Program-made: the position numbers and the translations under genes
Assembly: GCA_031550095.1 (NCBI GenBank)
Contig: JAVBOX010000043.1
Coordinates: 1-54,349, forward strand
Source of the DNA: Avichristensenella sp031550095
GTDB lineage: Bacteria; Bacillota; Clostridia; Christensenellales; Aristaeellaceae
DNA: 54,349 bases
Direction: 5' to 3'
Notes under the pieces: generated by a model
Told to the model about the DNA's origin: nothing
The model's database searches: none
The model's input: the letters and a program-made list of their open reading frames with translations, nothing else
Shown: positions 44,048 to 51,302 of the stretch, in pieces
How positions within the stretch are numbered: position 1 is the stretch's first letter
How the letters are laid out: the number at the start of each line of letters is the position of its first letter

Positions 44048-45100
44048 ATGCCTTGTTTAGAGAATAACTTTGGATTGGTTTTTTCCATGACCAACGCTAC
44101 GGATAACAACGTGGTGGTCTTTGAGCGGAACTTTCTCGGCAGGCTAAACCGCATTGGAGCCTACAGCACAGGCGGCAACGGCACGGGCGCGCAGCAGGTA
44201 GATCCGCTTTCCTCCCAAGGATCGCTGGTCGTTTCCCGGGATGGCAAATTTCTGTTTGCCGTCAATGCGGGCAACAGCACCGTCAGCAGCTTCCGCATTT
44301 TGGGCAAGAACCTGGCGCTGGCGTCGGTGGTTCCCTCAGGCGGCGTTCGGCCGGTATGCCTGGCTTCCCTGGGGGATGCCCTGTATGTGGCCAATGCCGG
44401 CGACGGCACCAATGAATCCAATATAGCGGGCTTATGGGTGGATTGCTGCGGCGAGCTGCGCCCCATTGTGGGGTCCATTCGTTCATTGAGCGAGCCCCAT
44501 GCCCAGCCCGCGAGCGTCGCCGCCAGCCCATGCGCGAGGGTATTGGTTGTAAGCGAGCTCTCCACCAACCGACTGACTGCCTACAGTATCCACAGAAACG
44601 GCACGCCGACCGTGCCAAACTCACAGCCGTCCAACGGGGCGTCCCCCTTTGGCTCCACCTTTGTCTTTAACGGTGTGCTCCTGGTCAGTGAGGCGGGACC
44701 GGACGCACTGTCGTCCTATGATGTAGATGAATACGGCAACCTTTCCGTCATCAGCGGATCCGTGCGCAATGGACAAAGGTCCACATGCTGGGTATCCGTT
44801 ACGCCGGATGGTCGCAACGCGTATACGTCCAACGCGGGCACGGGAACCATTTCTCGTTACCAAATCCTGGACTCTGGCCAGCTGATTGTCCTAGGCAGCG
44901 AAACCAGCACGCCGGATGGCACGGGTGTGCCTTTGGATAGCGCCATTGACGACCGGGGCCGTATTCTGTACGTTTTAAATGGTAACAAAGGCACCATCAG
45001 CGTGTTTGATATCGCTCAAGATGGGGATATTCACCTGACTGAGGTCTTTACGGACACGGCTTTGCCCCAGATCGGCGCGCAGGGCATGGCGATTCGCTAA
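44048..45100 (+). CDS. Lactonase-family seven-bladed beta-propeller protein
   Basis: The 350-residue protein has repeated blades of the YVTN/6-phosphogluconolactonase type: S-R-D-G-K-F-L-F-A-V-N-A-G-N-S-T-V-S-S-F, V-T-P-D-G-R-N-A-Y-T-S-N-A-G-T-G-T-I-S-R-Y and L-Y-V-L-N-G-N-K-G-T-I-S-V-F. No signal peptide. The family includes 6-phosphogluconolactonase, but many members have unknown substrates, so no specific reaction is assigned. AAGGAGG eight bases before ATG. Confidence 0.8.
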   Translation: MPCLENNFGLVFSMTNATDNNVVVFERNFLGRLNRIGAYSTGGNGTGAQQVDPLSSQGSLVVSRDGKFLFAVNAGNSTVSSFRILGKNLALASVVPSGGVRPVCLASLGDALYVANAGDGTNESNIAGLWVDCCGELRPIVGSIRSLSEPHAQPASVAASPCARVLVVSELSTNRLTAYSIHRNGTPTVPNSQPSNGASPFGSTFVFNGVLLVSEAGPDALSSYDVDEYGNLSVISGSVRNGQRSTCWVSVTPDGRNAYTSNAGTGTISRYQILDSGQLIVLGSETSTPDGTGVPLDSAIDDRGRILYVLNGNKGTISVFDIAQDGDIHLTEVFTDTALPQIGAQGMAIR

Positions 45101-45112
45101 GCGCCCGATCGT

Positions 45113-45135
45113 GAAAGCGGATTTTTTCCGCTTTC
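45113..45135 (+). terminator. Hairpin after the beta-propeller gene
   Basis: A perfect eight-base stem (45113-45120 with 45128-45135) with a T-rich loop lies 12 bases after the stop codon. A second stem-loop (45136-45160) follows directly. Neither has a good T tract behind it. Confidence 0.4.
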
Positions 45136-45223
45136 CTGCCAGAGGCCTGACCTTTGGCAGTACATGCATCAGGCGATTGACGCCATGCCTCAAACGTGAT
45201 AAGCTGGCTGTGACAATCGCATA

Positions 45224-45381
45224 CATCCATCATGGTGTGCGCATTTGCGCGAGAATAGGGAATCAGGTGCGAAACCTGAGCGGACCTGCCGCCGTAAGGA
45301 GGAGCATGCCCCAAATGCCACTGGGAAACCGGGAAGGGGGGCGTGTGCGATGAATCCGAGCCGGAAGACCTGCCAAGGATG
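45224..45381 (+). ncRNA. Cobalamin riboswitch aptamer
   Basis: Conserved blocks appear in the right order: GGGAATCAGGTGCGAAACCT around 45259-45278, GCCACTGGGAAACCGGGAAG around 45317-45336, and the B12-box type GCCGGAAGACCTGCC at 45360-45374. Short complementary ends CATCC (45224-45228) and GGATG (45377-45381) could close the first stem. It senses adenosylcobalamin or a related form in the leader of the BtuF-like gene. Confidence 0.92.
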
Positions 45382-45437
45382 GGGCGAAGCGCCACAGGCA
45401 ATGGACGCGAGCCGTCGTGGGGATATCCTGCGTTTGC

Positions 45438-45474
45438 GTGCTTTCGCTTTTGGCGGAAGCGCTTATTTTTTAGG
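45438..45474 (+). terminator. Riboswitch expression platform: intrinsic terminator
   Basis: A ten-base stem (45438-45447 with 45453-45462, including G-T pairs) is followed by TTATTTTTTA, immediately before the ribosome site AGGAGGG of the next gene. This suggests that ligand binding ends transcription early. Confidence 0.75.
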
Positions 45475-45483
45475 AGGGTTAAC

Positions 45484-46374
45484 ATGAACAGGAAAGCATT
45501 GACGGCATGGACTCTGGCGATTGCCCTGATCTTGATGAGCGGGTTGGCGGTGGCGGACGTTCCAACCATGGACCGAGCGGGAAACCCAATTGTTTGCCCG
45601 GAAAAGGTGGAGAGGATTGTATCCCTCGCCCCATCGATCACCCAGGTTTTGATGGATTTAGGCATGACGGACAAGCTTGTCGCAGTGGACACCTACTCCA
45701 GCGGCTCCACGGGAGTGCCAAAAACGTTGCCGGCCTTTGATATCATGGCGCCGGATATGGAGCATATCGTTGCCCTGTCACCGGATTTGGTGCTGGTTTC
45801 TGGTATGATGCTGGTTAGCGGGGAAAACCAACTGTCGAAGTTGCCGGAGCTTGGCATCTGTGTGGCATGTATCCCATCCTCCGAAAGCATCGAAGGAATT
45901 TTAAAAGATACGCTTTTCATTGGCGAACTGGCGGGGGACAAGGAACGGGCGAAGGCCCTCAACGACGAGCTGGTGAAGGCCATTGACACCCTCAAAGCGG
46001 GGACGGACGAGCCTGTTCGCGTCTATTTTGAGATCGGCTCCACACCGGGCCTCTATAGCTTTGGGTCCGAGACGTTCCTCAACGAGATTGTTGAGCTGCT
46101 GGGGGGAAAGAACATTTTCTCGGATCAAAAAAGCTGGCTGTCCGTTTCGGATGAATCCGTTGTGGCTGCCGATCCCCAGATAATCTTTACCAATGAAAAC
46201 TGGAACCCTGACGCGGTAGCGAGCATTGTTTCGCGTCCCGGCTGGGACGTCGTCAGCGCGGTAAAAAATGGAAATGTCTATATGATCGACGCGGATTCTT
46301 CTTCGCAGCCCAACCACAGGATTCTTTTGGCCCTCACCCAGATGAGCGAGGCGATGGGAATGGTGAGGCCATAA
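45484..46374 (+). CDS. BtuF-like cobalamin/metal-chelate substrate-binding protein
   Basis: The 296-residue exported protein has a signal peptide (A-L-I-L-M-S-G-L-A-V-A, cleavage likely before residue 26) and a helical-backbone periplasmic-binding fold: R-I-V-S-L-A-P-S-I-T-Q-V-L, the S-P-D-L-V-L-V-S segment and a C-terminal half with D-P-Q-I-I-F. There is no lipobox Cys, unusual for a Gram-positive binding protein. The riboswitch makes cobalamin or cobinamide the likely ligand. No permease or ATPase gene follows. ATG 45484 follows GGAGGG. Confidence 0.88.
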   Translation: MNRKALTAWTLAIALILMSGLAVADVPTMDRAGNPIVCPEKVERIVSLAPSITQVLMDLGMTDKLVAVDTYSSGSTGVPKTLPAFDIMAPDMEHIVALSPDLVLVSGMMLVSGENQLSKLPELGICVACIPSSESIEGILKDTLFIGELAGDKERAKALNDELVKAIDTLKAGTDEPVRVYFEIGSTPGLYSFGSETFLNEIVELLGGKNIFSDQKSWLSVSDESVVAADPQIIFTNENWNPDAVASIVSRPGWDVVSAVKNGNVYMIDADSSSQPNHRILLALTQMSEAMGMVRP

Positions 46375-46426
46375 AGACAGTTTCAATAATGTACAATGAA
46401 TCATGAAATGATAACATAAAATGCCC

Positions 46427-46455
46427 TTGACAAGCGGCATGAGTTAGTTTATACT
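46427..46455 (+). promoter_or_regulatory. Promoter of the feo operon
   Basis: TTGACA at 46427-46432, 17-base spacer, TATACT at 46450-46455: near consensus. Transcription should start around 46462, at the edge of a palindrome. Confidence 0.88.
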
Positions 46456-46464
46456 GACGGCGGT

Positions 46465-46480
46465 GTTAGAAGATTCTAAC
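46465..46480 (+). promoter_or_regulatory. Candidate DtxR-family operator in the feo leader
   Basis: The perfect palindrome GTTAGAA-GA-TTCTAAC lies just downstream of the -10. It contains TTAG-N6-CTAA, the half-site spacing of DtxR/IdeR/MntR-type boxes. A Fur-type box is not apparent. A repressor here would block initiation when iron is plentiful. Confidence 0.55.
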
Positions 46481-46499
46481 CATCGGGAGGTTGAGCACC

Positions 46500-46709
46500 A
46501 TGCCGCTTACAATGGCAAAATCGGGAGAGTCCAGGGTGATCCGAAAAATCGGCGGAAAAGATGAGACAAAGCGGTTCCTTGAGAGCCTGGGGTTTGTGGT
46601 GGGCGAAAAAGTGACCGTCATAAATGAGATTAGCGGCAATATGATCGTCAACATTAAGGACACCCGCATCGCAATCGATAAAACCATGGCGATGCGCATC
46701 ATGATTTAG
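46500..46709 (+). CDS. feoA: Ferrous iron transport protein A (first copy)
   Basis: A 69-residue SH3-like FeoA protein with I-R-K-I-G-G-K-D-E-T-K-R-F-L-E-S-L-G-F-V-V-G-E-K-V and a C-terminal I-A-I-D-K-T-M-A-M-R-I. FeoA proteins act on FeoB in Fe(II) uptake. ATG 46500 lies nine bases after GGGAGG; a TTG three codons earlier would have no spacing. Followed 11 bases later by a second feoA. Confidence 0.92.
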   Translation: MPLTMAKSGESRVIRKIGGKDETKRFLESLGFVVGEKVTVINEISGNMIVNIKDTRIAIDKTMAMRIMI

Positions 46710-46720
46710 GGAGAGCGAGC

Positions 46721-46942
46721 ATGAAGACGCTGAAGGATGTACAGATTGGGCAGTCGGTTACCGTTGCCAGATTAACCGGTGAGGGGGCCGTCAAGCGGCG
46801 TATCATGGACATGGGCATCACAAAGGGAACGGAGGTTTATGTTCGGAAGGTGGCGCCCCTGGGAGATCCAATTGAGTTGACCGTTCGCGGGTATGAGCTA
46901 TCGATCCGGAAAGCGGACGCCGAAATGATAGAAGTGCGGTAG
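46721..46942 (+). CDS. feoA: Ferrous iron transport protein A (second copy)
   Basis: A 73-residue FeoA-type protein, clearly different from the first: G-Q-S-V-T-V-A-R-L-T-G-E-G-A-V-K-R-R-I-M-D-M-G-I-T-K-G and the ending L-S-I-R-K-A-D-A-E-M-I-E-V. Tandem feoA genes before feoB are common in Clostridia. GGGAGAG upstream of ATG. Confidence 0.93.
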   Translation: MKTLKDVQIGQSVTVARLTGEGAVKRRIMDMGITKGTEVYVRKVAPLGDPIELTVRGYELSIRKADAEMIEVR

Positions 46943-47000
46943 TCACTTTATTTTTTTCTATAGATGTTTATCCAGTACAACCAATGGCGGGAGGCGGAGT

Positions 47001-49118
47001 ATGGCGATCAAGATAGCGCTTGCGGGAAACCCAAACAGCGGCAAGACGACGCTTTTCAACGCGCTGACAGGCAGCTCTCAATACGTTGGAAACTGGCCGG
47101 GTGTCACCGTTGAAAAGAAGGAAGGCAAGCTTCGGAAGCATTCAGGTATCATCATTCAGGATTTGCCGGGCATTTACTCGCTTTCGCCCTATACGCTTGA
47201 GGAAGTGGTCGCGCGCAATTACCTGGCGCGGGAAAAGCCCGATGCCATCATTAACCTGGTGGACGGCACCAACATCGAGCGAAATCTATATTTGACAACC
47301 CAGCTGCTGGAACTGGGCATCCCGGCTGTTGTGGCGCTGAACATGATCGACGTGGTGAAGAAGAGCGGCGATCACATCGATACGAAAAAGCTCTCAAGCG
47401 CCTTGGGCTGCCCCGTGCTGGAAACCAGTGCGCTGAAGGAGCAGGGTGTTTTTGAGGCGGCAGAAGCCGCCATTGACCGGTCCAAGTCCAAGGAGATCCC
47501 GTCCTCCCCAATTCGCTTTTCTGAGAAGGTTGAGGAGGCGCTGGGTCAGATTGAGGGCCTGATCCGGAGCAAGGTGCCGGAGGCGGCCATTCGCTTCTAT
47601 GCGATAAAGCTTTTTGAGCGGGATCAGAAAGTTCTTCAGGAACTGAACCCTCTAGGGCTTGACGAAATCATTGCCGCTTGCGAGGATGAGCTGGACGATG
47701 ACAGCGAAAGCATCATCACCAACGAGCGCTATCAGGCCATTGCCGAGATCATGAAGATCTGCGTGAAAAAAACGCAGCGTATGATGACCTCCTCCGATAA
47801 AATTGATCAGGTGGTGACCAACCGTTTCCTGGCGTTGCCGATCTTTGCGCTTATCATGTTTCTGGTCTATTTTATCTCCGTTTCCACCATTGGCAGCTGG
47901 CTTACAGATTGGGTCAACGACGTCCTGTTTGGCGAGATCATCCCGCCCGCCGTGGACGGCTGGCTAGCTTCCGTCAACGCGGCGCCGTGGCTTACCTCCT
48001 TGATTCTGGACGGCATCATTGGCGGCGTGGGCGCGGTGCTGGGCTTCTTGCCCCAGATGATGGTGTTGTTCCTGTTCCTGGCCATTCTGGAGGACTGCGG
48101 ATATATGGCCCGCATCGCGTTTATCATGGACCGGGTTTTTCGCCGGTTCGGCCTTTCGGGAAAGTCGTTCATCCCCATGCTGATTGGAACCGGATGCGGC
48201 GTTCCTGGCGTCATGGCATCCAGAACCATTGAGAGCGACCGAGATCGGAAAATAACGATTATCACCACAACCTTCATTCCCTGCTCCGCGAAACTTCCGA
48301 TCATCGCCCTGATCGCTGGCGCATTGTTTGGGGGAGCATGGTGGGTGGCGCCTTCCGCCTATTTCATGGGCATTGGCGCCATCGTTTGCTCCGGCATCAT
48401 TCTCAAAAAAACCAGGCTTTTTGTCGGCGATGTGGCGCCCTTTGTCATGGAGCTGCCTGCGTACCATGTGCCCGGCATCAAGGGCGTTCTGATTCACATG
48501 TGGGATCGGAGCAAGGCATTCGTCCGCAAGGCCGGTACGGTCATCTTCTTGGCCTGCGGCTTGGTGTGGTTCCTTTCCACCTTTGACTTCTCCATGCGGA
48601 TGGTGGATACGGAGGAATCCATGCTGGCGGCTATCGGCACGGTCATCGCGCCTGTTTTCAACCCGCTTGGCTGGGGAGACTGGCGTTCGGCCGTTGCCAC
48701 CATCACCGGCCTGATTGCCAAGGAGAATGTGGTCGGCACGTTCGGCATTCTCTACGGAATTGCCGAGGTCGCGGAGGATGGCGCGGAAATCTGGGCCACC
48801 TTGCAAGCGACGCTGCTGCCCCTCGCCGCGTATTCCTTCCTGGTATTTAACCTGCTTTGCGCACCTTGTTTCGCCGCCATCGGCGCGATTCATCGAGAAA
48901 TGGGTTCCCCCAAGTGGACATTTATCGCCGTGGGCTATCAGACGCTGCTAGCGTATGCAATCGCCCTGATCATCTATCAGCTGGGAATGTTGTTTTCGGC
49001 AGGCGCATTTACTGTATCGACGGCCATCGCCCTCATTGCGCTGGGCTTATTCATCTGGCTGCTGGCGCGGCCTGTGTCAAGGAAAAAAAGGAGTGGTGCC
49101 CTATCGCCACAGTTCTGA
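47001..49118 (+). CDS. feoB: Ferrous iron transporter FeoB
   Basis: The 705-residue Fe(II) permease has an N-terminal GTPase domain: G1 G-N-P-N-S-G-K-T-T at 8-16, V-G-N-W-P-G-V-T-V-E, G3 D-L-P-G-I-Y-S-L, G4 N-M-I-D. A helical linker follows, then the membrane part with the G-T-G-C-G-V-P-G-V-M-A-S-R and P-C-S-A-K-L-P Cys motifs. Strong GGGAGGCGG upstream. The end of the gene overlaps the Cys-rich ORF and contains an A7 run at 49083-49089. Confidence 0.96.
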   Translation: MAIKIALAGNPNSGKTTLFNALTGSSQYVGNWPGVTVEKKEGKLRKHSGIIIQDLPGIYSLSPYTLEEVVARNYLAREKPDAIINLVDGTNIERNLYLTTQLLELGIPAVVALNMIDVVKKSGDHIDTKKLSSALGCPVLETSALKEQGVFEAAEAAIDRSKSKEIPSSPIRFSEKVEEALGQIEGLIRSKVPEAAIRFYAIKLFERDQKVLQELNPLGLDEIIAACEDELDDDSESIITNERYQAIAEIMKICVKKTQRMMTSSDKIDQVVTNRFLALPIFALIMFLVYFISVSTIGSWLTDWVNDVLFGEIIPPAVDGWLASVNAAPWLTSLILDGIIGGVGAVLGFLPQMMVLFLFLAILEDCGYMARIAFIMDRVFRRFGLSGKSFIPMLIGTGCGVPGVMASRTIESDRDRKITIITTTFIPCSAKLPIIALIAGALFGGAWWVAPSAYFMGIGAIVCSGIILKKTRLFVGDVAPFVMELPAYHVPGIKGVLIHMWDRSKAFVRKAGTVIFLACGLVWFLSTFDFSMRMVDTEESMLAAIGTVIAPVFNPLGWGDWRSAVATITGLIAKENVVGTFGILYGIAEVAEDGAEIWATLQATLLPLAAYSFLVFNLLCAPCFAAIGAIHREMGSPKWTFIAVGYQTLLAYAIALIIYQLGMLFSAGAFTVSTAIALIALGLFIWLLARPVSRKKRSGALSPQF

Positions 49119-49246
49119 TATCCATCGCTTTGGCCATCGCGGCGGCATTCGCCATCCGGCATGTGATCCGGCAGGTAAGGGGGGGAGGCTGCGTAAGCTG
49201 CGATCCGTCCGAATGCGCCAAGTGCGGGCATTGCAAGCGCCAATAA
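49103..49246 (+). CDS. FeoB-associated Cys-rich membrane protein, start codon unclear
   Basis: The frame encodes a short membrane helix (T-V-L-I-S-I-A-L-A-I-A-A-A-F-A-I) followed by G-G-G-C-V-S-C-D-P-S-E-C-A-K-C-G-H-C, the pattern of small Cys-rich proteins that accompany FeoB. It overlaps the feoB end in the -1 frame. No ATG, GTG or TTG stands in front of the helix in this frame. AAGGAG (49088-49093) is nine bases before an ATC at 49103; a CTG lies at 49115. Either a rare start codon is used, or ribosome or polymerase slippage on the A7 run joins it to FeoB, or the run length is miscalled. Confidence 0.7.
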   Translation: MATVLISIALAIAAAFAIRHVIRQVRGGGCVSCDPSECAKCGHCKRQ

Positions 49247-49263
49247 GGATTGCGCAACGAAAA

Positions 49264-49309
49264 GGGGCTGTCTTGCTAGCGAAAAAGCTGGCAGGGCAGC
49301 TCCTTTTTT
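49264..49309 (+). terminator. Terminator of the feo operon
   Basis: A long stem (arms about 49264-49280 and 49287-49303, loop GAAAAA) is followed by six T. The T tract overlaps the stop codon of the convergent YgiQ gene, so the hairpin may serve both directions. It is nearly identical to the hairpin at 12508-12545. Confidence 0.9.
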
Positions 49310-51266
49310 ATTGATTTTTGGGACGAAGTGTCCGGGGAGACTTCTTGCCGATTCGCCCTTCCACCTCCTTGGGAGGCGGGCGCTTCCGCGCCGGCGCTTT
49401 TGCTGGCCTTGATTGCCTGGACTGTTTTGCGGGTGACTTTTCTACAGAGGCCTTTTTCGTGGTCTGGGATTTATTTATGGGTTCCGGCGGCACAAGGCAT
49501 TTCTTCCCGTAACCAATAAGATCGTCCCGGCCAGCCCTTCGGAGCGCTTCTCGTGCTAAGGTCCGGTTTTGGGGCCGCCCATATTGCATGAGCGCCCTCT
49601 GAAGCGCTTTCTCATGAGGAGAGGTGGGCACATACACGGGACGCATGGTCCGGGGATCCAAGCCTGTATAGAACATGCAGGTGGATAACGTGCCCGGTGT
49701 TGGGTAGAAATCCTGCACCTGCTCGGGTTGCTGGTGAGTGTCTCGCAAATACTCGGCCAACTCCACGGCAGCCATCAGGTCGCTTCCCGGATGGCTGCTC
49801 ATGAGATAGGGCTGTATAAACTGCTTCTTGTCAAGCTGCTTGTTGATGGCGTCAAATTTTTGGACAAACCGGTCATAGGTTTCCCGGGTTGGCTTGCCCA
49901 TCAGCGCCAGGACCCTGGCGGACACGTGCTCCGGCGCCACCTTCAGCCGGCCGCTTACGTGGTGCTCGCAGAGCTCCCGCAAGAAGGGGCTGTTTGCGTC
50001 TTGAAGGATGTAATCGTATCGAAGGCCGGAACGGATGAAAGCCTTCTTAACGCCGGGCAAAGACCGCACGCGCCGGAGGATGTCCAACAGCTCCATATGA
50101 TCCGGCCTGAGCTGCTTGCAAGGGGAGGGATAAAGGCATTGCCGGTGTGGGCATGCCCCCTTTGTCCTCTGTTTCGCGCAGGCAGGTCTGCGAAAATTCG
50201 CGGTGGGGCCGCCGATATCGTGGATGTATCCCTTAAAATCGGGCAGCTTAGAGAGCAGTTCCGCCTCGCCAACGATGGAATCCGGGCTTCGCGAGGAGAC
50301 CACCCGCCCCTGAAGAAAAGTGAGGGCGCAAAAGCTGCATCCGCCAAAGCAGCCCCGGGTGCCGGTGATGGAAAACTTGACTTCCTCCAGGGCAGGGACG
50401 CCGCCGTCGGCGTCGTAGCTGGGGTGCCAAGCCCGCTGGTAGGGAAGGGCATAGACCCGGTCCAGCGCGGTGCGGGCCAGGGGAGATGCCGGTGGGTTTT
50501 GGCAGACATAGCGGCCCTGATGGGCTTGGGCAAGGGGTTTGCCCAGGATGGCGTCCTGCTCTTGGTACTGGGTTTGAAACGCGCGGGCATAGGTTTCTTT
50601 GTCGCTTGCCACGGCCTCATAGGAGGGAAGCTCCGTAAACCCTTCCGGAAGCGTTTGGGAGAGCCAGCAGACACCCGGCAGGCCCTGGATCTTTTCTTGA
50701 AGGCTTCCTTTGGCCATAAGGTCTGCCACTGTTAGAATGGTCTCCTCGCCCATGCCGTACAGAAGGGCATTTGCCCCGCTGTCGATGAGAATGGACCTTC
50801 TTACGCTGTTGTCCCAATAATCATAATGGGCAAAGCGCCGCAGCGAAGCCTCCACGCCCCCAATGAGGATGGGGATGTCTCCGTAAGCTTCCCGGATGCG
50901 GTTGCAATAAACAATGGTGGCCCGGTCGGGGCGCTTGCCCCGCTTGCCCCCAGGGGAGTACACATCCTCGCCCCTCGGCTTTTGCGCCACGGTGTAGTGG
51001 TTCACCATGCTGTCGATGACGCCGGCGCTGACGAAAAAGCCAAACCTTGGCCTGCCAAAGCGGGTGAAATCCCGGCAATCCCGCCACAGAGGCTGGGGAA
51101 GGATGGCGACATGATAACCCGCGGCTTCCAGGACACGGGTTAGAATGGCACACCCAAAGGAGGGGTGATCCACATAGGCATCCCCGGTGACAAATACAAA
51201 ATCCGCCGTGTCCCAGCCACAGCGGATCATATCCTCGCGCTGTATCGGCAAAAATCCATTCTCCAT
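49308..51266 (-). CDS. YgiQ family radical SAM protein (UPF0313)
   Basis: The 652-residue protein has the UPF0313 layout: an N-terminal cobalamin-binding-like domain (D-A-Y-V-D-H-P-S-F-G, I-G-G-V-E-A-S-L-R-R), the radical SAM motif C-F-G-G-C-S-F-C near residue 305, the central H-D-I-G-G-P-T-A-N and a basic Lys/Pro/Arg-rich tail of ~60 residues. Reaction unknown. The start codon lies seven bases after a promoter -10, so the message should be essentially leaderless. Confidence 0.92.
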   Translation of the reverse strand: MENGFLPIQREDMIRCGWDTADFVFVTGDAYVDHPSFGCAILTRVLEAAGYHVAILPQPLWRDCRDFTRFGRPRFGFFVSAGVIDSMVNHYTVAQKPRGEDVYSPGGKRGKRPDRATIVYCNRIREAYGDIPILIGGVEASLRRFAHYDYWDNSVRRSILIDSGANALLYGMGEETILTVADLMAKGSLQEKIQGLPGVCWLSQTLPEGFTELPSYEAVASDKETYARAFQTQYQEQDAILGKPLAQAHQGRYVCQNPPASPLARTALDRVYALPYQRAWHPSYDADGGVPALEEVKFSITGTRGCFGGCSFCALTFLQGRVVSSRSPDSIVGEAELLSKLPDFKGYIHDIGGPTANFRRPACAKQRTKGACPHRQCLYPSPCKQLRPDHMELLDILRRVRSLPGVKKAFIRSGLRYDYILQDANSPFLRELCEHHVSGRLKVAPEHVSARVLALMGKPTRETYDRFVQKFDAINKQLDKKQFIQPYLMSSHPGSDLMAAVELAEYLRDTHQQPEQVQDFYPTPGTLSTCMFYTGLDPRTMRPVYVPTSPHEKALQRALMQYGRPQNRTLAREALRRAGRDDLIGYGKKCLVPPEPINKSQTTKKASVEKSPAKQSRQSRPAKAPARKRPPPKEVEGRIGKKSPRTLRPKNQ

Positions 51267-51273
51267 GGTCCAT

Positions 51274-51302
51274 ATGATACCATGCCGCGCTCAGCTTTTC
51301 AA
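51274..51302 (-). promoter_or_regulatory. Promoter of the YgiQ gene, predicted leaderless
   Basis: Minus strand TTGAAA (51302-51297), 17-base spacer, TATCAT (51279-51274), then seven bases to ATG 51266. The -35 overlaps the last codons of the GH94 gene upstream. Confidence 0.65.

Noticed and set aside
47964..48893. 309-codon minus-strand frame opposite feoB
   Set aside because: Antisense of the FeoB membrane domain, with the polar, His/Gln/Asp-rich composition of a shadow.
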